Origin: JAOSJL01 sp963704035
Lineage (GTDB): Bacteria > Actinomycetota > Acidimicrobiia > IMCC26256 > JAOSJL01
Length of the DNA stretch: 64,000 nucleotides
Reading direction: 5' to 3'
Assembly: GCA_963704035.1 (NCBI GenBank)
Contig: CAVPGR010000002.1
Span: 992,001-1,056,000, forward strand
The notes under the pieces were generated by a model. The model was given only the letters and a program-made list of their open reading frames with translations, was not told the DNA's origin and did not search any database. Below, one piece after another: positions 45,938 to 53,906 of the stretch. Made by a program: the position numbers and the translations under genes. Position 1 is the stretch's first letter, and each line of letters opens with the position of its first letter.

Positions 45938-46693
45938 GTGCCTTGCACTCGACGCACGTCTCGACCCAGGGCAGGGCCTCGAGGCGCGCAATCGGGAGAC
46001 GACGACTGGCCGGAACACACACGCCGTAGCTGCCGTCCTCGATCCGGAGCATGGCGCGGTCGATTTCCTCGATGGTCTGTCGGTTGGCGGCGCTGAGGAA
46101 GAGATCGCGCTCACGCTCGACGCTCAGCGTGTCACCCTCGCCCGACTCCTCGTCGAACTGCGTGTCGCCCTGGTCGCGTTCCTCCGCCAACTGGTCGGCC
46201 TCGGCCCTCAACTCGTCCGCCTGTTCGAGCAGATGGGCGCGCTCTGAAATGAGCTGCGCGCGGAACTGCTCGATCCGCTTCGGGCTGAGGTTCGGCTTCT
46301 GCGGCGTGACGACGAAGCCCGACACCGAGCACACGATCGTCCCCTTCTTCATCTTGGGTCGAATCATCTCGGTCGGAGATTTCTTCGCAGGCTTCTTCGC
46401 CGGCTTCTTCTTCGCCGACTTCTTCGCCGACTTGCGCTTCGCGGGCTTCTTCGCCGGCTTCTTCGCCGGCTTCTTCTTCGCCGGCTTCTTCTTCGCCGAC
46501 TTCTTCGCAGGCTTCGCTTCGCCGACTTCTTCTTCGCGGGCTTCTTCGCCGGCTTCTTCGCCGGCTTCTCTTCGCGGGCTTCTTCGCGCGGCTTCTTCCT
46601 GGCCGGCTTCTTCGCCGACTTGCGCTTCGCGGGCTTCTTCCTGGCCGGCTTCTTCGCCGACTTGCGCTTCGCAGGCTTCCTGGTGGTCATCAT
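45918..46693 (-). CDS. TraR/DksA-type zinc-finger protein with histone H1-like lysine-rich N-terminus
   Basis: C-terminal part (~45918-46330): coiled-coil (QFRAQLISERAHLLEQADEL) and the DksA/TraR finger (GSYGVCVPASRRLP ... EALPWVETCVECKA), in which the first CxxC has lost its second Cys (CVPA). Such proteins bind in the RNA polymerase secondary channel or act as small Zn proteins. The N-terminal ~110 codons are KKPAKK-type repeats as in bacterial H1-like proteins. From ATG 46693/46690 (MMTTRKPAKRKSAKKPARKK) the Lys-rich frame does not lead directly into the finger frame; a net shift (length 3n+2) is needed around 46500-46600. It is upstream of lspA, as usual. Confidence 0.78.
46380..46680. 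repeat. Degenerate Lys/Ala/Pro repeat tract
   Basis: About 300 bp of near-repeats of a gccggcttcttcg-like motif (plus strand) encoding KKPAKK on the minus strand. The same tract read in other frames gives equally repetitive Glu- or Arg-rich peptides, so the true frame path is hard to fix and both slippage and misassembly are likely here. Confidence 0.75.
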
Positions 46694-46809
46694 TCCTCGC
46701 GATCGGGCTGGATGCCGGGGGCTTGGGCGTAGACCCCGATCGGGGGCGCCGAGAGCGCGGGGAGTGTAGGCGCACGGGCGGGTGCAGACAACTGAATCGA
46801 AGGCGGCCA

Positions 46810-46833
46810 CACCGTGTCCTGCACCGTGCCCTG
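46810..46833. repeat. 12-bp duplication in ileS upstream region
   Basis: Two adjacent copies of caccgtgtcctg (one mismatch) about 50 bp before the ileS start. Confidence 0.65.
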
Positions 46834-46878
46834 CAATCGGATACGGATCGTCGACCTCGGCTCGGTACTGTACGCGCC

Positions 46879-49800
46879 ATGCCGTTCGAGCCCCCGGGGC
46901 CTTCCGAGCCCCCGGGGCCTTTCGAGCCCCCGGGGCCGTTCGATCTCGTCGCGCTCGAGGAGCGCGTGCTCCGCCGCTGGGATGCCGAAGACGTCTTCGC
47001 GGAGAGCCTGCGTCAACGGGCAGGAGCCGAGGAGTGGGTCTTCTACGAAGGACCCCCCACGGCCAACGGGCGACCGGGCATCCACCACGTCTGGGCCCGT
47101 CTGTTCAAGGACCTGTTCCCCCGCTTCCACACAATGCGTGGCCGGTACGTGGCCCGCAAGGGCGGCTGGGACTGCCACGGGCTCCCCGTGGAGGTCGAGG
47201 TCGAAAAGGAGCTCGGATTCTCCGGCAAGCACGAGATCGAGCGATTCGGGATCGAGGCGTTCAACGCACGATGCCGCGAGTCGGTGCAGCGCTACGTCTC
47301 GGATTTCGAGGAGCTGTCGCGCCGTATCGGGATGTGGATCGACACCGACGACGCCTACTGGACGCTCGACAACAGCTACATCGAGAGCGTCTGGTGGCTG
47401 TTCGGGCGAATGTGGGACGCCGGGCTGATCTACGAGGGCTTCAAGGTCGTGCCCTACTGCGGACGCTGCGGGACCGCCCTGTCGAGTCACGAGCTCGGAC
47501 AGCCCGGCGCCTACCGCGACGTCACCGAGCCGTCTGTCTACGTACGGTTTCCCCTGGTCCCTCTCGACGACGAGGACCACGACGACGTCAGCGACAGATT
47601 CGGCGACGGACTGGGCGACGGACTGGGCGACGGACTGGGCGACGGAGCCGACCTCCTGGTGTGGACCACGACCCCGTGGACACTCGTGTCGAATGTCGGC
47701 ACCGCGGTCAGTCCCGGTCTCGACTACGTGCGCGTGCGCGCCACCGCCGGTCGGTCTGTGGGGCGGCGCGATCTGATCCTGGCGGCAGAGCGCGTGCACG
47801 ACGTTCTCGGTGATGACTGGGAGGTCGTGGAACCAGTCCCGGCTTCGCGCCTGGTCGGTCGCCACTACCGTCGCCCTTTCGACATGCTCGAGATCCCCGA
47901 CGGGGGTCTTCGCGTCGTCTCCGCCGATTTCGTGACGGCCGACGACGGGTCCGGCATCGTGCATCTCGCTCCCGCCTTCGGCGAGATCGATAGGGAGGTC
48001 GGGGAGGCCGAGGGACTACCGGTGCTGAACCCCGTCGACGACGCCGCCCGCTTCGGACCGGCGGTGCCTGCCCACGCCGGCGAATTCGTCAAAGATGCTG
48101 ACGCCGGCCTCATCGCCGAACTCGACGCGGCGGGCGTCCTCGAGCGGGTTGTCGACTACACCCACTCATACCCCCACTGCTGGCGCTGCTCCACTCCTCT
48201 CGTCTATTGGGCCAAGCCCACGTGGTTCGCGGCCACGTCGACACGGCGCGACGCCCTGCTGCGGGAGAACGAGACGATCGGCTGGCACCCCGACCACATC
48301 AAGCACGGACGATTCGGTGACTGGCTCGAGAACAACGTCGACTGGGCCCTGTCGCGCGACCGGTTCTGGGGCACACCGATCCCCGTGTGGCGCTGCACCG
48401 ACTGCGGGCACGACACGTGCGTGACATCGCGTGCCCAGCTGTCCGAGCTCTCCGAGAACGATCTTTCCGAGAACGATCTCTCCGAGAACGGCCGTGCGGG
48501 GAACGGCATCGAGACCCTCGACCTCCACCGGCCCTTCCTCGACGCCGTCACCCTCCGGTGCCCGGAGTGCGACGGGTTGGCGCGACGCGTCGAGCCCGTC
48601 CTCGATGCCTGGTTCGATTCCGGCTCGATGCCCGCCGCCCAACTCCACTACCCGTTCGAAAACGAGGAAGTCTTCGGATGTCGGTTTCCCGCCGACTTCA
48701 TCTGCGAAGCGATCGACCAGACGCGTGGCTGGTTCTACTCGCTGCTCGCCGTCAACACGCTCGCGTTCGATGCCACTCCGTTCCGCAACGTCGTGTGCCT
48801 CGCCCTGGTGGTCGACCGGGACGGACAGAAGATGTCGAAGTCCAAGGGCAACGTGATCGACCCTTGGACGATTCTGGATTCCAAGGGTGCCGACGCCCTG
48901 CGCTGGTACTTCTTCGCCGCCGGGTCGCCGTGGACCCAACGGCGCGTCTACGAGGACGGCATCGACGAGTCGACCCGACACTTCCTCCTGACACTCTGGA
49001 ATGTCCACTCGTTCTTCGTCACCTACGCCAACCTCGAGGGGTTCGAACCCGGGAAGGCCACCTCCGTCTCCGGATCGCCCGGTCACGGACCCCGTCATCC
49101 CCTCGATCGCTGGATGCGTTCGCGCCTGCACCACACCGTGGTCGAGGTGACCGACGCTCTCGAATCCTTCGACGTTCTGCGGGCCGCGCAGCAACTCGAG
49201 ATGCTCGTCGACGACTGCTCGAACTGGTACGTACGGCGTTCGCGGCCTCGCTTCTGGCGATCCGACGACGGCGACTTCGGAGCACACGCCACGCTCCACG
49301 AAGTCCTCACCACGGCGGCGTTGCTCCTCGCTCCGTTCACGCCGTTCGTCGCGGATGAACTGCACCGCACGCTGGCCGGGCCGGACGCCTCGACCAGCGT
49401 CCACCTCGAGGACTGGCCCGAAGCGGACACCGCGGCCCTCGATCCGGAGCTCGAGGAGGAGATGACGTTTGCGCGTTCGGTGGTCTCCTTGGGACGCGCC
49501 GCCCGCGAAGAAGCACGCGTCCGGGTCCGCCAACCTCTGACACGTGCGCTCGTGCTCACGGATCGACCACTCACCGACGCGGTTGTCGCGGAGGTTTCCG
49601 AAGAGCTCAATGTGAAGAGCGTGGAGCGCGTCGACACCCTCGAAGGTCTTCTCCACTACTCGGTGACTCCCAACTTTCGGGCACTCGGACCACGCCTCGG
49701 ACCGAAACTGCCGGAGGTGCAGTCGGCGCTGGCCAAGATGGACGGTGCGGAGGTCCGCTCAGCACTCGATCGCGACGGGTCGGTGACCCTTCGCATCGAC

Positions 49801-50181
49801 GGAGAGAGCGTGGAGCTGGGACCCGACGACCTCGAGATCCGCGCCTCTCAGCACGAGGAACTGGCTCTCGCCGAGGAAGGCTCTCTGGCAGTCGCCCTCG
49901 ACCTGACGCTCGACGATCCTCTGATGGCGGAGGGTCGCGCCCGAGAGCTCGCACGTGCGTTGAACGAAGAGCGCAAGCGAGCCGGTTTCGAGATCGCCGA
50001 CCGCATCGAGGTCTATCTCGCCGGAGAGGGTCCTGTGGTGGCGGCGGCACGCGACCACGCCGACTGGATCGCCGGAGAGGTGCTCGCCGAACAGTTCGAG
50101 GTGGTCGACGGCCCCCTCGAAGGCGCCCACACGCTCACCGTGTCGGGTGACGGCGTCGACGTCATCGTGCGACGTCTGTAG
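46879..50181 (+). CDS. ileS: Isoleucyl-tRNA synthetase
   Basis: Class I synthetase, 1100 residues, longer than the usual ~1040 because of in-frame repeats. HIGH region: EGPPTANGRPGIHHVWARL (~55-73); editing CP1 domain: LLVWTTTPWTLVSN; KMSKS: DGQKMSKSKGN (~650-660). Zinc-type cysteines lie in VWRCTDCGHDTCV and LRCPECDGLARR; the anticodon domain ends in a C-terminal NVKSVE/VDVIVRRL region. ATG 46879 follows TACTGT by 8 nt, so a leaderless transcript is possible. The start is followed by an 18-bp array (FEPPGP x3). The frame opens much further upstream, across dksA, as shadow. Confidence 0.96.
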   Translation: MPFEPPGPSEPPGPFEPPGPFDLVALEERVLRRWDAEDVFAESLRQRAGAEEWVFYEGPPTANGRPGIHHVWARLFKDLFPRFHTMRGRYVARKGGWDCHGLPVEVEVEKELGFSGKHEIERFGIEAFNARCRESVQRYVSDFEELSRRIGMWIDTDDAYWTLDNSYIESVWWLFGRMWDAGLIYEGFKVVPYCGRCGTALSSHELGQPGAYRDVTEPSVYVRFPLVPLDDEDHDDVSDRFGDGLGDGLGDGLGDGADLLVWTTTPWTLVSNVGTAVSPGLDYVRVRATAGRSVGRRDLILAAERVHDVLGDDWEVVEPVPASRLVGRHYRRPFDMLEIPDGGLRVVSADFVTADDGSGIVHLAPAFGEIDREVGEAEGLPVLNPVDDAARFGPAVPAHAGEFVKDADAGLIAELDAAGVLERVVDYTHSYPHCWRCSTPLVYWAKPTWFAATSTRRDALLRENETIGWHPDHIKHGRFGDWLENNVDWALSRDRFWGTPIPVWRCTDCGHDTCVTSRAQLSELSENDLSENDLSENGRAGNGIETLDLHRPFLDAVTLRCPECDGLARRVEPVLDAWFDSGSMPAAQLHYPFENEEVFGCRFPADFICEAIDQTRGWFYSLLAVNTLAFDATPFRNVVCLALVVDRDGQKMSKSKGNVIDPWTILDSKGADALRWYFFAAGSPWTQRRVYEDGIDESTRHFLLTLWNVHSFFVTYANLEGFEPGKATSVSGSPGHGPRHPLDRWMRSRLHHTVVEVTDALESFDVLRAAQQLEMLVDDCSNWYVRRSRPRFWRSDDGDFGAHATLHEVLTTAALLLAPFTPFVADELHRTLAGPDASTSVHLEDWPEADTAALDPELEEEMTFARSVVSLGRAAREEARVRVRQPLTRALVLTDRPLTDAVVAEVSEELNVKSVERVDTLEGLLHYSVTPNFRALGPRLGPKLPEVQSALAKMDGAEVRSALDRDGSVTLRIDGESVELGPDDLEIRASQHEELALAEEGSLAVALDLTLDDPLMAEGRARELARALNEERKRAGFEIADRIEVYLAGEGPVVAAARDHADWIAGEVLAEQFEVVDGPLEGAHTLTVSGDGVDVIVRRL
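46885..46938. repeat. 18-bp tandem array x3 at IleRS N-terminus
   Basis: Three units ttcgagcccccggggcct (the second starts tcc; the last ends ccg) encoding FEPPGP-SEPPGP-FEPPGP immediately after Met-Pro, ahead of the conserved protein. Confidence 0.85.
47602..47646. repeat. 12-bp tandem array in ileS
   Basis: Nearly four units of ggcgacggactg encoding GDGL-GDGL-GDGL-GDG inside the editing-domain region, in an acidic loop (DDEDHDDVSDRF precedes it). Confidence 0.85.
48448..48492. repeat. 15-bp tandem array x3 in ileS
   Basis: Three units of ctctccgagaacgat with single-base changes, encoding LSEND-LSEND-LSENG just after the VWRCTDCGHDTCV cysteines. Confidence 0.85.
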
Positions 50182-50224
50182 ATCTCGCGTGTCTGTAGAT
50201 CTCGCGTGCCTGTAGATCTCGCGT
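50174..50224. repeat. 17-bp tandem array x3 carrying the ileS stop codon
   Basis: Three adjacent copies of gtctgtagatctcgcgt (third begins gcc). The first copy contains the genuine ileS TAG; the other two repeat it in the 57-bp gap to divIVA. The unit is not a multiple of 3. Confidence 0.9.
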
Positions 50225-50238
50225 GCCTGTGAGCCGGC

Positions 50239-51375
50239 TCAGCGACGGCGGCGAAACATGCCGCTGCGTGGAGCATCCTCTGACGCTTCGTCCTGATCGA
50301 ACACCGCCGCGTCGCCACCCTCGTCCCTCGGGCCGAGCGGAGCATCGTCGCGAACCGCATCGCGAAGACTCGCGAAGAACGCGTCGTCGTCGAGCGACCC
50401 TGGCTGTCCCTCGGACTCGTCCTCACCGGAGAACAGGCGGCCACGGGCCACGGGTTGTGCCACGTCACCGCCGGCATCCACCGTGCCGGCCTCCCCGGTC
50501 GCGGTTCCGTCCGCGTCTCCGGCCGAATCGTAGGGAAGGTCGATCGCTACGGCTTCGAACTCTGCCTCCGAGATCTCGCCCGAGGCGTCGGGGCCACCCG
50601 ATTCGGCCAGACCGAGCTCGGCACGCTCGAGAACCCCGAGCTCGACGGTGGAGTCGTGGTGTGCGGGTTCGGAGGTCTCGTCGGACGCGTAGCCCTCGAC
50701 ACCCTCGTCGACGCCCTCGTCGCCGGCCCCTGTCGGTGTGTCATCGCTTTGGGCGGGCTCGTACGCGTCGTCGAGGGCGGCCACGGCTTCGTCACGGTCG
50801 ACGTAGCGCTCCGGTCCGGCCGGGACGTCGACGTCATGGAGCGCCGGTCGCGCTGGTGCGTCCGCCGACGGTCGGACCGACAACCGGTCGAGATCGTCGG
50901 CCACCGCAGCACGCAGTCGATCGCGGTAGTCCTTCTCGAAGGTCTCGAGAGCTTCGACATCGGTGTTCAGCGCTTCGCGTTGCGCTGCGAGTTTCGCCAC
51001 CTCGGCTTCGACACGGGCGCGTTCCTGCTCCGCGACGCGCCGCGCTTCTGCCTCCGCGTTGCGGACGGTGGCGGTGGCGGTGGCTGTCGACTCCTCCAGC
51101 AGGTGCTCGGCGCGTTCGCGCGCCTCGGCGACGGTCTCGTCGGCGGTGCGCTGTGCGAGGAGAAGCGTCCGCTGCAACAGACCCTCCGTGTCCTGGCTCC
51201 GGTCCGAGTTCGACTCGACGTCTGTCAGACGCTCGCTGAGCCCGTTCACGCGCTCCGTGAGCGATTCGATCGTGGCCGCAGCCCGCTCGAGCAGATCGTC
51301 GGTCTGATCGCGGTGATAGCCGCGCCGCTCTTCTTTGATTTCGGAGTTGCGAAGCTCCTGAGGGGTGACGTCCAT
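50239..51375 (-). CDS. DivIVA-domain protein (Wag31-like)
   Basis: A 378-residue protein, last in the division cluster. N-terminal DivIVA-type start (MDVTPQELRNSEIKEERRGYHRDQTDDLLERAA) in which Tyr-His-Arg replaces the usual Gly-Tyr-D pattern. It is followed by two coiled-coil stretches (~32-60 and ~65-160), then a ~170-residue acidic, low-complexity region rich in Asp, Glu, Gly and Ala, ending FRRRR. DivIVA/Wag31 marks poles and septa and directs cell-wall growth in actinobacteria. It is convergent with ileS. Confidence 0.85.
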   Translation of the reverse strand: MDVTPQELRNSEIKEERRGYHRDQTDDLLERAAATIESLTERVNGLSERLTDVESNSDRSQDTEGLLQRTLLLAQRTADETVAEARERAEHLLEESTATATATVRNAEAEARRVAEQERARVEAEVAKLAAQREALNTDVEALETFEKDYRDRLRAAVADDLDRLSVRPSADAPARPALHDVDVPAGPERYVDRDEAVAALDDAYEPAQSDDTPTGAGDEGVDEGVEGYASDETSEPAHHDSTVELGVLERAELGLAESGGPDASGEISEAEFEAVAIDLPYDSAGDADGTATGEAGTVDAGGDVAQPVARGRLFSGEDESEGQPGSLDDDAFFASLRDAVRDDAPLGPRDEGGDAAVFDQDEASEDAPRSGMFRRRR

Positions 51376-51432
51376 GTCCGTATGGTAGCGACGCGGAGGG
51401 CCCGGAGGGTGGAAGCAGCGTCCCTCAGTCGC

Positions 51433-51678
51433 TCAGAGCCTGCAGACGATGCTCTGAACCACCAGGAGGCCGATGAACAGCACCATGAAGGAGAGATCGA
51501 ACATCCCGGCGGGTGGGATGAGGCTACGAAGAGGCCGCAAAAGGGGTTCGGTCATGTCCCGCAGCACTCCCGAAACCGCCGCCATCCCCGTGCCGGGGCG
51601 GACCGGGAACCAGCTCAGCACCGCTCGCAGGACGAGCACCACGAGATACAGATTGATGAGGACACAGAGAATCTTCAC
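51433..51678 (-). CDS. YggT family membrane protein
   Basis: An 81-residue protein with two membrane helices (~3-22 and ~62-80) and the family motif VLSWFPVRPGTG ... LLRPLRSLIPP between them. It lies between sepF and divIVA, the typical position in Gram-positive division clusters. Its function is unknown; a role in division or osmotic tolerance has been suggested for relatives. Confidence 0.88.
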   Translation of the reverse strand: MKILCVLINLYLVVLVLRAVLSWFPVRPGTGMAAVSGVLRDMTEPLLRPLRSLIPPAGMFDLSFMVLFIGLLVVQSIVCRL

Positions 51679-51711
51679 GATGGTGTCGGCTGCTCGGCGT
51701 CGGGTCCGGAG

Positions 51712-52314
51712 TCAGGTCCGGTACAGACCCCGCGCCTGCAATCGCTCCTTCTCCTCTTCGGAGACCTCCACGTTCGCGGGCGCCAGGAGGAACACCTGCT
51801 CGGCGACCCGCGACATCGACCCCTCGACGGCGTAGGCGAGGCCGGACGAGAAGTCGATCAGGCGACGCTGTAGGTCACGCGACAGCCCCTGGATGTTGAT
51901 GATGACGGGCTGGCCTGCCTTGAGGCGGTCCCCCACTTCCTGGGCGTCGTTGAAGCCGTGGGGCTCGACCACGTGCACTCGCGACCGGGTGGTCTCGACC
52001 GCGCGGATCGTGCTCGGTCGTACTGTGTCGGTGGCGGGTGTCGGCGTCGCACCGCGCCCGTAGCCCCCGCTGTCGGGTCCGTCGGTCTCGTCGATCCGCG
52101 GAAGGGTCCGCACGGCGGGGCCACCCTCGGGTCGGGGCTCCGTCCGTCGCTGGGGCGACTCATACGGGTTGCGCGGCCGCTCGGGCTCGCCACCCTCGAT
52201 GCCATCGATGCCGTCGTCGGCGTAGCGCGCGTCGTCCGGATAATCGTCGTATTCGTCGTACTCGTCGTCGACGAGGCCGAGATAGACCATTGCCCGGTGC
52301 CACATTCCTGCCAT
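51712..52314 (-). CDS. sepF: Cell division protein SepF
   Basis: A 200-residue FtsZ-tethering protein. The N-terminal amphipathic membrane-binding helix is MAGMWHRAMVYLGLVDD, followed by a long acidic linker rich in Asp/Tyr. The C-terminal SepF domain has VHVVEPHGFNDAQEVGDRL, PVIINIQGLSRDLQRRLIDF and GSMSRVAEQVFLLAP. In actinobacteria, which lack FtsA, SepF anchors FtsZ to the membrane. It lies 32 bp after yggS. Confidence 0.95.
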   Translation of the reverse strand: MAGMWHRAMVYLGLVDDEYDEYDDYPDDARYADDGIDGIEGGEPERPRNPYESPQRRTEPRPEGGPAVRTLPRIDETDGPDSGGYGRGATPTPATDTVRPSTIRAVETTRSRVHVVEPHGFNDAQEVGDRLKAGQPVIINIQGLSRDLQRRLIDFSSGLAYAVEGSMSRVAEQVFLLAPANVEVSEEEKERLQARGLYRT

Positions 52315-52346
52315 GATGTCCCCTCCACGATTCAGCCTAGCGTCGG

Positions 52347-53072
52347 CTACTCAACACCGACCGGACCGGGACGGCGGCCGAAGATCGCACGTCCGACCCG
52401 CACCAGGGTCGCCCCCTCCTCGACGGCTTCGCCGACGTCCTCGGACATTCCCATGGAGCAGTCCGGGAGACCGAGGTCATCGGCCATCGTGCGCAACGCC
52501 GCGAAGTAGGGCCGCGCCGGGTCCGCGTGAGGTGGGACCGTCATGAGCCCCCGGACGTCCAGGTCGGCGGCCGAGCAGTGGGCCGCCAGCGCCTCGGTCT
52601 CGGCCGGGGCGCATCCTCCCTTGGACTCCTCGCCCCCGAGGTCGACCTGGATGAGCACCCTCGCTTTCGGTGCGCGGCGGGCGATCTCGTCGGCGAGGAC
52701 GTCGCGATCGACCGAGTGCCACCACGACACAACGGGGGCGAGAGTCCGGACCTTGTTGCGTTGCAGGCGGCCCACGAAGTGCCACACGGCCGCGGGCGTG
52801 TCCTGCCCCGTGGCCAGGGCCTCCACCTCGGGGTGTTTCGTCAGCAGTTCCTGGGCCCGGTTCTCGCCGAGGTCCGTGAGGCCGGCGTCGAGTGCGGCAG
52901 CGGCGGTCGCGGCGTCGAACCCCTTGCTGACGCCGATCAGTCGCACGTCGCTCGGATCCCGGCTACATCGTCGCGCCGCCGCAGTGATCGTCGCGCGCAC
53001 AGCGTCGATGTTGCCTGCGATGTTGGCAGCGATGTCGGCCACCCCGTCTGTGTCGCCGGCGCTGGTCGTCAC
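52347..53072 (-). CDS. YggS/PLPBP family pyridoxal phosphate homeostasis protein
   Basis: A 241-residue TIM-barrel PLP-binding protein. VRLIGVSKGFDAATAAAALD holds the PLP Lys (~50). LGENRAQELLTK, WHFVGRLQRNK, VLIQVDLGGEESKGG and CSMGMSEDVGEAVEEG are family blocks. It buffers PLP and affects amino-acid metabolism. The GTG start overlaps the pgeF stop (GTGA). Confidence 0.94.
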   Translation of the reverse strand: MTTSAGDTDGVADIAANIAGNIDAVRATITAAARRCSRDPSDVRLIGVSKGFDAATAAAALDAGLTDLGENRAQELLTKHPEVEALATGQDTPAAVWHFVGRLQRNKVRTLAPVVSWWHSVDRDVLADEIARRAPKARVLIQVDLGGEESKGGCAPAETEALAAHCSAADLDVRGLMTVPPHADPARPYFAALRTMADDLGLPDCSMGMSEDVGEAVEEGATLVRVGRAIFGRRPGPVGVE

Positions 53073-53827
53073 GGCCGCCGCCCCACGAACATGGCCTGAC
53101 GACCGGTGGGGGCGTCCCGTCGATGGGAGAAGTGGTCAGACGAGGACGCGGTACAGACATCGACGTCGATGATCTCGGTGACCCCGGCGCGGCGAAGTTC
53201 CACCCGCACCGCGGCCGGGAGATCGAACGCCGGGGCTCCGTCGGTCGTGGTGCCCTCGACCGTCGGGCCGAAACGCTCGACCATGCGTGCCAGGACCTCG
53301 GATCCGAACTCGTACTGATCGACGTGGATGCACGGACCGAGAACTGCCCTCAGCTTCCCGCTCCGACGAGGGCTACGCCCTTCGATCTCTCGCAACCGCG
53401 AGACGGCCTCACCCACGACCCCCTCGGCCAGACCGCGCCACCCCGCGTGTACGGCTGCAACCACCCCGCGTCCGATGAGCGCGATCGGGGCGCAGTCGGC
53501 CACCGATACCGCCAGCACGGCTCCGGCGTGTGCCGTGACGAGTGCATCTCCGTCAGCGCCGGCCACCGGCGCCGCGTCGACGACCTCGTGCACGACCGCA
53601 CCATGAACCTGATGGAGCCACGAGATTCCGTCGGCGCGCCGCGGCAGAGGCAGCCCCGCCGCGGCGACGAGGTCGCCGGCGACGCCCCAGTTCTGTTCGA
53701 CTCGATTCGGATCGTCGGAGCTGAAGCGCCCCAGATTGAGCGAGTCGAACGGAACCTCGGACACACCACCGTGACGATCGCTGAAGACGACGACGACGTC
53801 GTCGACGTATTCGACCAGACATCCCAT
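53069..53827 (-). CDS. pgeF: PgeF/YfiH-type purine nucleoside or peptidoglycan editing enzyme
   Basis: A 252-residue multicopper-oxidase-like (laccase-domain) family protein. The metal-binding residues are in LHQVHGAVVHEV (His ~72), VSVADCAPIALIG (Cys ~110) and AAVHAGWRGLAEGVV (His ~126). Members act on purine nucleosides or correct peptidoglycan peptide errors. It sits between ftsZ and yggS as in most actinobacteria. A 79-bp gap separates it from ftsZ. Confidence 0.9.
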   Translation of the reverse strand: MGCLVEYVDDVVVVFSDRHGGVSEVPFDSLNLGRFSSDDPNRVEQNWGVAGDLVAAAGLPLPRRADGISWLHQVHGAVVHEVVDAAPVAGADGDALVTAHAGAVLAVSVADCAPIALIGRGVVAAVHAGWRGLAEGVVGEAVSRLREIEGRSPRRSGKLRAVLGPCIHVDQYEFGSEVLARMVERFGPTVEGTTTDGAPAFDLPAAVRVELRRAGVTEIIDVDVCTASSSDHFSHRRDAPTGRQAMFVGRRP

Positions 53828-53906
53828 CAGGGGCGCTCCGAAAGGCGCGCTTCACCCTGCGCGACCCCACGGGGACGGGCGTCGTCGGCCCCGCCGTGGG
53901 CGGATC

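Noticed and set aside
12840..46693. Programmed +1 ribosomal frameshifting as the general explanation for the frame breaks
   Set aside because: The sites share no slippery codon plus stop arrangement; they share only G/C-rich sequence and an insertion bias, which fits base-calling error better.
46694..46878. T-box riboswitch upstream of ileS
   Set aside because: The 185-bp region has no recognisable T-box or specifier stem, and a -10-like TACTGT just before the ATG suggests a short or absent leader.
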